A DNA stretch of 64,000 bases, from positions 1-64,000 of the forward strand of contig NZ_PVXQ01000007.1 of assembly GCF_002995745.1 (NCBI RefSeq), given 5' to 3'. This DNA is from Clostridium vincentii (GTDB taxonomy: Bacteria; Bacillota; Clostridia; Clostridiales; Clostridiaceae). Positions 46,938-55,175 of the stretch are shown one piece after another (position 1 is the first letter of the stretch; the number at the start of each line of letters is the position of its first letter). The translations under genes were made by a program, and so were the position numbers. Under the pieces are notes generated by a model. The model was given only the letters and a program-made list of their open reading frames with translations. It made no database searches and had not been told where the DNA came from.

Positions 46938-47768
46938 TTAATGAAAATATGCAGAAAGGAAATTTTTAAGATATTCATCCTTCATCTTCATACATCCAAT
47001 GCAACCATGGCGCTTATCATTTTTAAAATAACCATGGCAGTCTGAACCTGCACTTACTAGTAAATTATTGTTTAAGGCAATATCAATTAAAGATGTTTCT
47101 TCTTCATGAGAATTTTGAAAGTAGATGGCCTCAATTCCATCTAAGCCTAGGCTTAAAAAGTCATCTATAGGAGATTTCGAGATTAAGATAGGGTGAGCTA
47201 AAAAGACCAAAGCATTATATTTTTTTAATAGCTTTATGCCATCCTCTGTGGAAAGCTTAGTTGTAGGAACAAATGCAGGACAATCATTCCCGATAAGTTC
47301 TTTAAAGACTTTATCCATGTCATATGGGTAGCCAGCCTTTATAATTTCTTTAGCGATATGGGGTCTTGCTATTAAACTTTTTCCATCATGCATTATAGCT
47401 TCAAAGCTTATTTCAATATTAAAGATTTCTTTTAATTTAGAAATCATTTTTTTTGCTCGGATTATTCTTTCATTTTTTATACCGTCTAAAGCTTTAATAA
47501 GCTCATCATTAATGTAGCTATCATCTTTAAAATATCCTAGAATATGGATGCTTTCTTTATTATAATTGGTTGATAATTCTATGCCGGGTATTAATTTGAT
47601 ATTTAATTTTGCAGCTTCTTTTATTGCCTCATCAAGTCCTGAAATAGTATCATGGTCTGTAACAGCTAAATATTCTACACCATTGTTGGAAGCTATTTGA
47701 ACCACTTCCTTAGGGGTTAAGACACCATCAGAGAATGTGGTATGTACATGAAAATCGACCTTAGTCAT
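46938..47768 (-). CDS. PHP domain phosphoesterase (YciV/RNase AM-like)
   Basis: A 276-residue cytoplasmic metal-dependent phosphoesterase. Metal-binding motifs: DFHVHTTFSDG (about 4-14), VTDHDTISG (about 36-44), PGIELSTN (about 61-68), the HIL..GYF strand, HPILISK and the final SAGSDCHG (about 240-247). Members cleave nucleoside 3',5'-bisphosphate or trim RNA ends. ATG at 47768 has AGGAG upstream. Divergent from the folate operon. Confidence 0.88.
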   Translation of the reverse strand: MTKVDFHVHTTFSDGVLTPKEVVQIASNNGVEYLAVTDHDTISGLDEAIKEAAKLNIKLIPGIELSTNYNKESIHILGYFKDDSYINDELIKALDGIKNERIIRAKKMISKLKEIFNIEISFEAIMHDGKSLIARPHIAKEIIKAGYPYDMDKVFKELIGNDCPAFVPTTKLSTEDGIKLLKKYNALVFLAHPILISKSPIDDFLSLGLDGIEAIYFQNSHEEETSLIDIALNNNLLVSAGSDCHGYFKNDKRHGCIGCMKMKDEYLKNFLSAYFH

Positions 47769-47891
47769 TAAATCTTGCTCCTTTCTATAATTATGAATTT
47801 TCTATATATAAAACCTATGTTATAATTTACGTATTATTAGTATTTTACTATAGTTTGTTTTAACTAACAATAGATAGGGGAGGAAATGGAT

Positions 47892-48482
47892 ATGCTACTT
47901 ATGATTGATAATTATGATTCCTTTGTTTATAATCTTGTTAGATATTTTAAAGAGTTAAATGAAGACATTGTAGTATATAGAAATGATAAAATAACATTAG
48001 ATATTATTGAACAAGAAAATTTTTTAGGAATAATTTTATCTCCAGGGCCTAAAGCGCCTAAGGATGCAGGATTATGTCTAGATATTATACATAATTTAAA
48101 AGGAAAAATACCCATACTTGGAATATGTCTAGGACATCAATGTATAGGAACTTATTTTGGAGGGGAAATTATAAAGGGTAGAGAGCCTGTCCATGGGAAG
48201 CTGAGTTATATAAAACATGATGGAGAAGGAATTTTTAAAGATATAAAAAGACCACTTAGAGTAACTAGATATCATTCCTTAGTAATATCGAAAATGGATT
48301 TACCTAAGGAGATTAAAGTGACTGCAGAAACAGAAGATGGTGTTATAATGGGAATAGCTCATAATAAATATCCTATATATGGAGTTCAGTTTCATCCAGA
48401 AGCAGAGCTCACAGAGGATGGACATAAGATATTAAATAATTTTGTTTTAGAATGTAAGAGGTTTAATAAAAATGAACTTTAA
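47892..48482 (+). CDS. pabA: Aminodeoxychorismate synthase glutaminase (PabA; TrpG family)
   Basis: A 196-residue class I glutamine amidotransferase giving ammonia to PabB. The triad is visible: Cys in GICLGHQ (about 79), and His/Glu in QFHPEAELTEDG (about 172). N-terminus MLLMIDNYDSFVYNLVRYF is classical. ATG at 47892 is preferred to 47886, which would sit on the GGGGAGG ribosome site. A TATAAT lies at 47821-47826. First gene of a folate operon; it overlaps pabB by 11 bases. TrpG could be the same protein, but the context favours PabA. Confidence 0.92.
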   Translation: MLLMIDNYDSFVYNLVRYFKELNEDIVVYRNDKITLDIIEQENFLGIILSPGPKAPKDAGLCLDIIHNLKGKIPILGICLGHQCIGTYFGGEIIKGREPVHGKLSYIKHDGEGIFKDIKRPLRVTRYHSLVISKMDLPKEIKVTAETEDGVIMGIAHNKYPIYGVQFHPEAELTEDGHKILNNFVLECKRFNKNEL

Positions 48483-49815
48483 GATAAAAGAATTAGAAAA
48501 AAACTATGATCCATTTTATACATATAAGCTTTTTAAAGAATATAAGGATAGTATTTTTCTTGATAGTTCAAAGGAAGATAGTGAACTTTCCTTATATTCA
48601 TTTATAGGAATAAATCCAATATGTAGATTTAAAGCTGAAGGCAATACTGTTTATTTAGATGGAGAAAGGCTAGAGGGAGAGAATCCCTTTGATTTCTTAG
48701 AGAAACTTATGGATAAATATAAGATTGAATATAAATCAGAGCTACCTTTTATAGGAGGAGCTTTAGGCTATTTTTCCTATGATATAGGAAGAATTTTAGA
48801 AAAATTACCTAATACAGCCAAAGAGGATGTCCATATTCCAGATAGTATATTTATGGTTTATGAGAATATAATTATCTTTGATTTAGTAGGTCAGAAAACC
48901 TTTATTTCTTCACTTGGGGAAATAGATAATAGTATAGAGTCCATTGAAATAAGACTAAAGGATTATAAAGAGAAAAAAGAAATAGTATTTAAAGAAAATG
49001 ACAATAAGTTTTATTCGAATTTCAATAAAGCTGAATATGAAGAAGCTGTCTTGAAAGTTAAGGATTATATAGAGAGTGGAGATGTTTATATAGCTAATAT
49101 GACTAGGCGTTTATGGTGCAATAATCAGGAAGAATCCTTTGATATTTATGAAAAACTTAGAAAGATAAATAAGGCACCTTTTTCTGCCTATATTAATTAT
49201 GAAGAGTTTCAAGTAATAAGCTCTTCCCCTGAAAGATTTTTATCCATAAGGGAGGGGTTAGTACATACTAGCCCTATTAAGGGAACTAGACCAAGGGGGA
49301 GAACTGCAGATGAGGATTTAAAAAATAGGAATGCACTAATAAATTCTGAGAAGGATAAGTCCGAGCTTCTTATGATTGTTGATTTAGAGAGAAATGATTT
49401 AAGCAAAGTCTGTAGACCAAATACGGTTAAGGTTTTGGAATTATTTAAGATAGAAGAATATGCAACGGTATTTCATTTAGTAGCAACTATTGAAGGAAGA
49501 CTTAAGGATAATATATCCGCTGTTAAGTGCATAAAGGAATGCTTTCCTGGTGGATCCATAACAGGAGCACCTAAGATAAGGGCCATGGAAGTTATAGAAG
49601 AGATAGAGGGTCTTAAGAGGAATATATACACTGGAGCAATAGGATATTTTGATTTAAGAGGAAATTGTGATTTTAATATAGTCATTAGAACAATAATAAA
49701 AAAAGGGGATAAGGCTTACCTTGGGGTTGGTGGAGGAATAACCTGGGATTCCGAAGAGGATGCGGAATGGTTTGAGACCATAGATAAGGCTAGGGCTTTA
49801 ATGAGGGTATTATAA
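48472..49815 (+). CDS. pabB: Aminodeoxychorismate synthase component I (PabB)
   Basis: A 447-residue chorismate-utilising enzyme that makes 4-amino-4-deoxychorismate. Motifs: PIKGTRPRG (about 266), DLERNDLSKVC (about 303), TVFHLVATIEGRL (about 327) and FPGGSITGAPKIRAMEVIEE (about 358). The PIKGTRPRG motif, with Lys instead of the Ala of anthranilate synthase, supports PabB over TrpE. It ends on the first base of the pabC start codon. Confidence 0.93.
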   Translation: MNFKIKELEKNYDPFYTYKLFKEYKDSIFLDSSKEDSELSLYSFIGINPICRFKAEGNTVYLDGERLEGENPFDFLEKLMDKYKIEYKSELPFIGGALGYFSYDIGRILEKLPNTAKEDVHIPDSIFMVYENIIIFDLVGQKTFISSLGEIDNSIESIEIRLKDYKEKKEIVFKENDNKFYSNFNKAEYEEAVLKVKDYIESGDVYIANMTRRLWCNNQEESFDIYEKLRKINKAPFSAYINYEEFQVISSSPERFLSIREGLVHTSPIKGTRPRGRTADEDLKNRNALINSEKDKSELLMIVDLERNDLSKVCRPNTVKVLELFKIEEYATVFHLVATIEGRLKDNISAVKCIKECFPGGSITGAPKIRAMEVIEEIEGLKRNIYTGAIGYFDLRGNCDFNIVIRTIIKKGDKAYLGVGGGITWDSEEDAEWFETIDKARALMRVL

Positions 49816-50564
49816 TGAGAAAAATAATCTACCGAGAGGATAATATTTTATTAGATGAAGGAAGCTTTTTTGGCAAAGGTGTTTTTGAAACTATTCTTTG
49901 GCTTAAAAAACCTGTGTTTTTAGAGGAACACATAACAAGACTTAAAATTGGCATGGAAGTTTTAGGCCTGGAGAATTTGGAGGAAGAGAAGTTACTAGAA
50001 TTTTTAAGTAAACTCTCTATAGAGAATAAGGGAGTAAAGATTATGATAACTCCTTTAAATATTGTAATCACTACTAGAAATATACCCTATGGAGAAGAGG
50101 TATATAAAGAAGGTATGAATTTAAATATATCAAAGGTATTAAGAAATAGTACCTCAGCTTTAAGCTATATTAAGTCAACTTGCTATATTGAAAATATATT
50201 AGAAAAGGCAAAGGCAAATAAAAATGGAGCTGATGATATGCTGTTTTTGAATGAAAAAGGCTATATTACAGAAACTAGTTGTAGCAATATATTTTTAATA
50301 AAAAACCATGGAATTTTAACCCCTAGAAGAGAAAATGGGTTATTAAGTGGTATAATAAGAAAATGGATTATAGAAAATTTTAAAGTCCAGGAAACAGATA
50401 TTACCCTTAATGATCTAAAAGAAGCTGATGAGGTTTTCATCACAAATAGTCTTATGGGTATAATGAAAATTAAACAAATAGATGATTTTACTTATAATGA
50501 TGAGATAGGTGTAGTTGACATAAAGCATAAATATGACGCAACTAAACTTAAAATAGGAGGATAA
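49815..50564 (+). CDS. pabC: Aminodeoxychorismate lyase (PabC), class IV aminotransferase fold
   Basis: A 249-residue PLP enzyme releasing pyruvate from aminodeoxychorismate to give p-aminobenzoate. The fold-type IV blocks are present: [13 protein letters not shown] (about 15-27), the lysine region [18 protein letters not shown] (about 116-133), [12 protein letters not shown] (about 151) and [15 protein letters not shown]. Overlaps pabB by one base and precedes folE by seven. Confidence 0.9.
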   Translation: MRKIIYREDNILLDEGSFFGKGVFETILWLKKPVFLEEHITRLKIGMEVLGLENLEEEKLLEFLSKLSIENKGVKIMITPLNIVITTRNIPYGEEVYKEGMNLNISKVLRNSTSALSYIKSTCYIENILEKAKANKNGADDMLFLNEKGYITETSCSNIFLIKNHGILTPRRENGLLSGIIRKWIIENFKVQETDITLNDLKEADEVFITNSLMGIMKIKQIDDFTYNDEIGVVDIKHKYDATKLKIGG

Positions 50565-50571
50565 TGCAGAA

Positions 50572-51129
50572 ATGATAAATAAAGAAAAAATAATTCAAGG
50601 GGTAAAGTTAATATTAGAGGGTATTGGAGAAGATCCAACCAGAGAAGGTTTAATTGAAACTCCAGATAGAATAGCAAGAATGTATGAAGAAATATTTGCT
50701 GGGATGGATAAAACAGCAGAGAAACATTTATCTAAAACCTTTAGTATAGGCAGGGATGATTTAGTTTTAGAGAAGGATATAACATTTTACTCTACCTGTG
50801 AACACCATCTGGTTCCTTTTTATGGAAAAGTTCATATAGCTTACATACCAAATGGCAGAGTGGCAGGACTTTCAAAGCTTGCAAGAACCGTTGAAGTATA
50901 TGCAAAAAAACCACAACTTCAAGAAAAATTAACCTCTGAAATTGCTGATGCTATAATGGAGTACTTAGGTGCACAAGGCGTTATGGTATTTATAGAAGCC
51001 GAGCACATGTGTATGACTATGAGAGGGGTTAAAAAACCTGGGACAAAAACAATAACAACCACATATCGAGGAGTCTTCGAAGAAAATAGTGAGCTTAGGC
51101 AAGAGGTACTATCCTTAATTAAAAATTAG
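50572..51129 (+). CDS. folE: GTP cyclohydrolase I (FolE, type IA)
   Basis: A 185-residue enzyme making 7,8-dihydroneopterin triphosphate from GTP. Zinc and GTP site motifs: [18 protein letters not shown] (about 73-90) and [16 protein letters not shown] (about 142-157). Ribosome site AGGAGG about 11 bases upstream. First pterin-branch enzyme in the operon. Confidence 0.96.
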   Translation: MINKEKIIQGVKLILEGIGEDPTREGLIETPDRIARMYEEIFAGMDKTAEKHLSKTFSIGRDDLVLEKDITFYSTCEHHLVPFYGKVHIAYIPNGRVAGLSKLARTVEVYAKKPQLQEKLTSEIADAIMEYLGAQGVMVFIEAEHMCMTMRGVKKPGTKTITTTYRGVFEENSELRQEVLSLIKN

Positions 51130-51143
51130 AGAGGTGTTGTACC

Positions 51144-51617
51144 TTGGAGAGAGTTAATCAAATACTAGAAAATAAGAATTATAGGAATTATTTAAAAAGA
51201 TTAGAAGATCTAGAGCAAGAAAGAGAATTCTGTAAGCATACAATAGAGCATTTTCTTGATGTTGCAAGAATTGCATATATAAAAGTGCTTGAAGATAATT
51301 TAAACTATTCTAAAGAGGTTATATATGCTATAGCCCTTCTTCATGATATAGGAAAAATCCTTGAATATGAAGAAGGAATACCACACCACAGGGGAAGCGT
51401 AGAGATATCAAAAGAAATATTAAAAGAAATAGATTTTACTGAAGAAGAAAAAGCTAGTATATTAACAGCTATTGAAGAACATAGGGAAGGTTCAGAGAAA
51501 GAGCTTTCAAAACTAATATACATTAGTGATAAGTTGTCTAGAAATTGCTTTAATTGCAGGGCAGAGAAGAAATGTTATTGGAGTGAGGATAAGAAAAATT
51601 TTAATATAAGATATTAA
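51144..51617 (+). CDS. HD-domain hydrolase embedded in the folate operon
   Basis: A 157-residue metal-dependent phosphohydrolase-like protein with HD-domain features: CKHTIEHFLDVARI (about 31-44), ALLHDIGK with the His-Asp pair (about 66-73), and HHRGS (about 81-85). A CFNCRAEKKCYW motif (about 136-147) near the C-terminus might bind metal. The start is TTG with an AGAGGTG ribosome site. Its place between folE and folP is where the enzyme that dephosphorylates dihydroneopterin triphosphate is needed and often unassigned. That role is inferred from position only. Confidence 0.8.
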   Translation: MERVNQILENKNYRNYLKRLEDLEQEREFCKHTIEHFLDVARIAYIKVLEDNLNYSKEVIYAIALLHDIGKILEYEEGIPHHRGSVEISKEILKEIDFTEEEKASILTAIEEHREGSEKELSKLIYISDKLSRNCFNCRAEKKCYWSEDKKNFNIRY

Positions 51618-51639
51618 TCGTGTTTTAGGGGGATTTAAA

Positions 51640-52449
51640 ATGATAATAGGTAATAAAAATTTTGTTATAGGTGAGAGAACTTTTGTTATGGGTATCTTAA
51701 ATGTTACTCCTGATTCTTTTTCTGATGGAGGAAAATATAATGAGGTTGATCTAGCTGTAAAAAGAGCTGAAATCTTAATAAAGGATGGGGCAGATATAAT
51801 AGATATTGGTGGTGAATCCACTAGACCAAATTCTGAAGATGTAGATGATAATGAAGAAATACAGAGAGTGGTTCCAATAATTAAAGCTATTAAGGAAAAA
51901 TTTGATATACCTATTTCAATAGATACCTATAAAGCAAAAACTGCTGAGGCGGCAATTTTAGCTGGAGCGGATTTAATAAATGATGTTTGGGGTTTTAAGA
52001 AGGATAAGAATATGGCTAAGATAGCAGCTAAATATAAGGTTCCATGTATACTTATGCATAACAGAGAGGATTTTCCTTATAACGAAATTATGAAAGATAT
52101 ATTAATGGAATTAATTGATAGTATAAATTTAGCACTAGAGGCTGGTGTTAAGAGAGAAAATATTATTTTAGATCCAGGTATAGGCTTTGGAAAGAACTAT
52201 GAAGAAAACTTGATTGTTATGAATAACCTGGAACAGATAAAAACCATGGGATTTCCAATGCTTTTAGGAACTTCAAGAAAATCTATGATAGGAAATGCCT
52301 TAGGACTACCAGTAGATAATAGAGTGGAAGGAACCTTAGCAACAACAGTTATAGGAATTATGAAGGGGTGTGAGTTTGTTAGAGTGCATGATGTCCTTGA
52401 AAATAAAAGAGCATGCATAATGACAGACAAAATTTTAAGCTCAAAGTAA
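51640..52449 (+). CDS. folP: Dihydropteroate synthase (FolP)
   Basis: A 269-residue TIM-barrel enzyme joining p-aminobenzoate to dihydropterin pyrophosphate; the sulfonamide target. Signatures: MGILNVTPDSFSDGG (about 17-31), IDIGGESTRPNS (about 53-64), LINDVWGF (about 106), ILDPGIGFGKNYEENL (about 178) and LGTSRKSMIG. The ribosome site is AGGGGGA. Confidence 0.96.
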   Translation: MIIGNKNFVIGERTFVMGILNVTPDSFSDGGKYNEVDLAVKRAEILIKDGADIIDIGGESTRPNSEDVDDNEEIQRVVPIIKAIKEKFDIPISIDTYKAKTAEAAILAGADLINDVWGFKKDKNMAKIAAKYKVPCILMHNREDFPYNEIMKDILMELIDSINLALEAGVKRENIILDPGIGFGKNYEENLIVMNNLEQIKTMGFPMLLGTSRKSMIGNALGLPVDNRVEGTLATTVIGIMKGCEFVRVHDVLENKRACIMTDKILSSK

Positions 52450-52462
52450 AGGCGGAATATAA

Positions 52463-53296
52463 ATGGATAAGATATTAGTAAAGAACTTTGAGATATTTGC
52501 AAATCATGGTGTCTTTAGTGAAGAAAAGAGTTTAGGGCAAAAATTTATAATGGATTTAGAAGCAAGTGTATCTCTTGAAGAGGCTGGGAAAACGGGAGAT
52601 TTAATGAAGTCAGTCCATTATGGAGAGCTTTGCCATTATGTAGAAAAGGTGTTTACAGAAAATACCTACGATTTAATTGAGACAGCAGCTCAAAAAGTAG
52701 CAGAAGAGACTTTAATTAAATATCCAATAATAAAAAGCATAAAAGTAACATTAAAGAAACCTTGGGCGCCTATTGGAAGGCACTTAGAATATGCCGCTAT
52801 TGAAATAAAAAGAAGCTGGCATGAAGCCTTTTTATCCATAGGAAGTAATATGGGTGATAAGGAAGGAAATTTAAATACTGCAATTAAAGCTTTAAGAGAC
52901 AATAGCAATATTATTGTTGAGAAAGTTTCTTCTTTTATAATAACAGAGCCTTGGGGAAAAGTGGATCAAGATGAGTTTGTAAATGGAGCAATTAAGATAA
53001 AAACTCTGCTATCTCCAAAAGATTTGATGAAATCATTATTGAACATTGAAGAAGATATGAAGAGAGTAAGGAGAGTTAAATGGGGACCAAGAATAGTGGA
53101 TTTAGACATAATTTTTTATGATGATTTAATATCAGAAGATGATTATGTTACTTTGCCTCATCCAAGGATGGAGGAAAGGCAATTCGTTTTAATTCCTTTA
53201 AATGAAATTGCACCAAATAAAATACATCCTATACTAAAAAAGAGAATATTTAAATTATTGAAAGAATTGAAAGATACTGTAAGTCATAGAGATTAA
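52463..53296 (+). CDS. folBK: Bifunctional dihydroneopterin aldolase / HPPK (FolB-FolK fusion)
   Basis: A 277-residue fusion. The N-terminal aldolase domain (about 1-118) has FEIFANHGVFSEEKSLGQKF and the VTLKKPWAPIG tail. The C-terminal pyrophosphokinase domain (about 120-277) has LSIGSNMGDKEGNL, FVNGAIKIKT, KWGPRIVDLDIIFYDD and LPHPRMEERQFVLIPL. It makes the pyrophosphorylated pterin used by FolP. Last gene of the operon. Confidence 0.95.
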   Translation: MDKILVKNFEIFANHGVFSEEKSLGQKFIMDLEASVSLEEAGKTGDLMKSVHYGELCHYVEKVFTENTYDLIETAAQKVAEETLIKYPIIKSIKVTLKKPWAPIGRHLEYAAIEIKRSWHEAFLSIGSNMGDKEGNLNTAIKALRDNSNIIVEKVSSFIITEPWGKVDQDEFVNGAIKIKTLLSPKDLMKSLLNIEEDMKRVRRVKWGPRIVDLDIIFYDDLISEDDYVTLPHPRMEERQFVLIPLNEIAPNKIHPILKKRIFKLLKELKDTVSHRD

Positions 53297-53318
53297 ATCT
53301 ATATGTTTAAGAACAATT

Positions 53319-53368
53319 AAAAAATACCAGATCAAAGATACGTGGCGTCTTTGGTCTGGTATTTTTTG
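53319..53368. terminator. Bidirectional terminator after the folate operon
   Basis: AAAAAATACCAGA / TCTGGTATTTTTT with a nested CAAAGA / TCTTTG stem lies between converging genes. Confidence 0.9.
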
Positions 53369-53375
53369 ATTTGCC

Positions 53376-53858
53376 TTATTTAAATTTCTTTGCTTCATTT
53401 TCAATATAAGTGCAAAAATCATATAAATTATAATGAGTAGGAACATTATCCATGCTTATAATATCTTCTTGAAAATTTCCATCCCAGGGATATAAGGTTA
53501 CTATACTAGAGCTATATACCTTAATAATATATTTAGTACCTGAAAAATCTATTCTGATTTGATAAGGCTCTATCTCAGTGGGGATGTTCCCTTCTTTATA
53601 ATCATCGTCAGATAAAGAGTGAATGAAACTTTCTATTATCATATTTTCTGTATCACTAACAGAAATATTCTTATACATATTTGTATTGAAAATCTCTAAA
53701 GAAAAATCTTCATCATTAAGTATTTTTGTATAGACTTCATTTGTATAAAAATTAGGACTCTGTTTATTTTCAAGGTGTATGTACTTAGGATCTCTAAGGC
53801 CACAACCTTGAAGAGTAAAAACTAAAAGTAAAAGAATAATAAAACTTAACCTCTTCAC
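53376..53858 (-). CDS. Hypothetical lipoprotein (160 aa)
   Basis: GTG at 53858 is preferred: GGAGGT sits five bases upstream, and the product then starts with a lipoprotein signal (KRLSFIILLLLVFTLQGC, lipobox Cys about 19). The mature part (about 141 residues) contains IRIDFSGTKYIIKVYSS and a PWDGNFQED loop and is probably a small alpha/beta domain. Clostridial lipoproteins of similar size are grouped in DUF4883, but I am not sure of that match. Monocistronic; function unknown. Confidence 0.65.
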   Translation of the reverse strand: MKRLSFIILLLLVFTLQGCGLRDPKYIHLENKQSPNFYTNEVYTKILNDEDFSLEIFNTNMYKNISVSDTENMIIESFIHSLSDDDYKEGNIPTEIEPYQIRIDFSGTKYIIKVYSSSIVTLYPWDGNFQEDIISMDNVPTHYNLYDFCTYIENEAKKFK

Positions 53859-54034
53859 AAAATACCTCCAGATAAAGTAAACTACCATATTAATTTATTC
53901 TTGACAATATTTTTTAGAACAGTATAAAAATATGTAACAGGGACAAAATTATAGGTAAGGCACATGATGCAAAATAGATAAGGCATACCTTTGCTATTTT
54001 TTTAATATGTCTAAGATTGAATTTGGAGGTGTTT

Positions 54035-54838
54035 ATGTTTACTAATTTAAGACGGGGGTCTTATGTCATTATGACTTTAATTTTGGTATATGCTACTTAT
54101 TATATTTCATTAGGATTGCTTAAAATAGGTTTTAATGGTGCTTCTGGAGAATTTTTTTTCATTGTATTAGGATTTTATTTAGCAATACCATTAATTAAAT
54201 ACACTAAAATAAAAAAGAATGTTATAGAAGGGGAGCTTGAGGAAAATTATAAGATAAACAAAAATTTAAAAAAATTAAATATTCTAGGAAATACTATTGA
54301 GGATGCAACTTTAAAGTATAAAAATCAGGATATAAAAATAGAAAAGTTAGTTATTACAAAAAAGGGCATATTTAATATAGTAAAGTGCAATTATACTGGA
54401 GATATTTTAATTGAAGAGGATAATAGATGGCATAAAACAAAGAACAAAAGAAAAGATGCTCTACTCTGTCCTATAAATACTATTAGAAATTATAGATTGG
54501 CCTTAACTAGCATCTTTGAAGAAGAAGAAATAATAGATTTGATTGTAATTGTAAATGATAGGATTTATATTCAGGGGGAAGAATATTCTGATGTCCCAAT
54601 AATAAGATATGATGAAATTCTATCCTATATTGAAGATTATGATGGAGAAGAAAAGTACAATGAAGAGGAACTTTACGAAAGAATATATCCAAGTATCGTG
54701 AATACTAAGAATACTTCTGAGGACAATAAACTTTATAATTTATTTTTAGATTATAAATGGATATTTAGAAGCAGGCTAGCTTTTATATCAGTTTTTTTGA
54801 TTTTATATCTTCTTAACATAGTTTATTTAAATAAATGA
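54035..54838 (+). CDS. Membrane protein with a degenerate NERD-like domain
   Basis: A 267-residue protein: two N-terminal membrane helices (about 10-30 and 37-55), a cytoplasmic NERD-like domain (about 75-200; DIKIEKLVITKKGIFNIVKC followed by NYTG and W) and a C-terminal membrane helix (about 245-265). Canonical NERD nucleases have a conserved E-x-K in that strand; here it reads NIVKC, so catalysis may be lost. ATG at 54035 follows GGAGGT. Function unknown; a membrane-bound DNA-related role is only a possibility. Confidence 0.6.
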   Translation: MFTNLRRGSYVIMTLILVYATYYISLGLLKIGFNGASGEFFFIVLGFYLAIPLIKYTKIKKNVIEGELEENYKINKNLKKLNILGNTIEDATLKYKNQDIKIEKLVITKKGIFNIVKCNYTGDILIEEDNRWHKTKNKRKDALLCPINTIRNYRLALTSIFEEEEIIDLIVIVNDRIYIQGEEYSDVPIIRYDEILSYIEDYDGEEKYNEEELYERIYPSIVNTKNTSEDNKLYNLFLDYKWIFRSRLAFISVFLILYLLNIVYLNK

Positions 54839-54936
54839 CATAATAGAATATGCTAAAATAGTTAGAAAGTTAGAAATTTCAAGTAAAGACTAAAATGAAG
54901 GTAGTAATAGAGAATGACTCTTAAAAGGGCAACGTA

Positions 54937-54979
54937 CCCCCTAGAATTATTGAAATAATTCTAGGGGGTTTAATTTTTT
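54937..54979 (+). terminator. Strong intrinsic terminator
   Basis: A 15-bp inverted repeat starting CCCCCTAGAATTATT with its complement and a T-rich tail. It lies about 100 bases after the NERD-like gene; the stretch between holds a possible -10 and a short GAATGACTCTTAAAAGGGC element I cannot identify. From here to 55175 I see only AT-rich DNA and the nrdJ ribosome site. Confidence 0.8.
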
Positions 54980-55175
54980 GTAGATATGAATAGATTTATT
55001 AAAATCTACATATGGTATTTTATATATTTAACTAAGCACAATATATTGTGTAATTTGCTGAAATAGGTTAAAATAATATTTATGCTCTTAATTTTCAAAT
55101 AGATAATTAAGAAAAGAGAAAAAGGATTTTTAAATAATTATTAAATTATCGTAAAACAAAAATGGAGGAATATAT

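Noticed and set aside
54900-54979. T-box or other known riboswitch before nrdJ
   Set aside because: No T-box GGTGG..CCGCG core, no specifier stem and no cobalamin or purine motifs are visible, and the terminator lies about 200 bases before the gene.
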